From Sphingobacteriales bacterium (lineage in GTDB: Bacteria > Bacteroidota > Bacteroidia > Chitinophagales > Chitinophagaceae): 7,712 bases of DNA. This document shows, one piece after another, positions 7,612 through 7,712 of this stretch (positions within the stretch are counted from its first letter, which is position 1; each line of letters starts with the position of its first letter). Under the pieces are notes generated by a model. It worked only from the letters and a program-made list of their open reading frames with translations, was not told the origin of the DNA and did not search any database. Location: positions 1 to 7,712 of the forward strand of contig JAHEZF010000067.1 of assembly GCA_023251215.1 (NCBI GenBank), given 5' to 3'. The position numbers and the translations under genes were made by a program.

Positions 7612-7712
7612 TTTCTTTAACCTGATTAACTCTTCGCCTGAATTTGCACTGAAATGTTCAAATAAGTCATCCCATTGAGGATTGATGCTTTCTATCAATA
7701 AAATCTTCTTTA
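7600..7712 (-). CDS. C-terminal fragment of a small GIY-YIG nuclease family protein (cut by the window edge)
   Basis: An open frame enters from the right edge on the minus strand and stops at 7602-7600 (TGA). The 36 visible residues include LIESINPQWDDLFEH, which matches the conserved end of small bacterial GIY-YIG endonuclease-like proteins (typically LIE..NP.W.DL, just after the last helix of the domain). The catalytic GIY and YIG residues are outside the window, so activity cannot be judged. After the conserved end there are 20 more residues finishing in LKKFFK; the last few codons and the stop lie in repeat unit 2 (TTGAAGAA read in reverse). The gene is convergent with the DUF2461 gene, with 120 bases of repeat between their stops. 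Small GIY-YIG proteins of this kind are common in Bacteroidota, usually as single genes of unknown role. Confidence 0.75.
   Translation of the reverse strand, partial: KKILLIESINPQWDDLFEHFSANSGEELIRLKKFFK

Noticed and set aside
7442..7678. Plus-strand open frame of 78 codons overlapping the end of the DUF2461 gene
   Set aside because: It runs through both repeat units and antisense to the GIY-YIG-like C-terminus, overlaps DUF2461 in another frame, and its translation resembles no family.

Overview
The window looks like a piece of a Bacteroidota chromosome, probably from the Chitinophagales/Chitinophagaceae (inference). The lines of evidence are a secreted enzyme ending in a type IX secretion (T9SS) sorting domain, a Nudix-like winged-helix sugar regulator of the kind common in this phylum, promoter-like TAnnTTTG boxes close to the starts, and AT-rich spacers without clear Shine-Dalgarno sites. 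Apart from the edges the window is densely coded, and no gene-free stretch exceeds 300 bases.

Left part, minus strand (164-3805): a two-gene unit read leftwards. First comes a 960-residue secreted multidomain GH13 alpha-amylase-type glycosidase with all catalytic residues present. It is followed after 24 bases by a 244-residue Nudix-related transcriptional regulator whose Nudix box has lost residues needed for hydrolysis. The likely story is an extracellular alpha-glucan-degrading enzyme with its own sugar-responsive regulator. The 131-bp divergent spacer (3806-3936) carries two oppositely oriented AACATGTA sites 43 bp apart and a TTTTTGATA direct repeat. These are candidate operators next to the putative amylase promoter.

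Right part, plus strand (3937-7479): housekeeping NAD-dependent DNA ligase (ligA, 700 aa, complete), then a free-standing NUMOD4/HNH endonuclease-like protein with a C-terminal helix-turn-helix. Next is a spacer with three copies of a GATTATGArGATAA element able to fold into alternative hairpins, then a DUF2461 (TIGR02453 family) protein. The HNH gene looks like an accessory insertion between ligA and the DUF2461 gene (inference).

Right edge (7461-7712): two tandem copies of a repeat about 75 bp long. Each has conserved arms (CTTGCGAGCC ... GGGCGAAGCAA) around a different central hairpin. The repeat supplies the last codons and stop of the DUF2461 gene, and its other end supplies the last codons and stop of a convergent minus-strand gene that runs off the window. 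The visible C-terminus of that gene (LIESINPQWDDL) matches the end of small GIY-YIG nucleases. The nuclease/repeat pairing is the most interesting thing in the window. It is suggestive of a nuclease-associated dispersed repeat, but two copies in one window cannot prove it.
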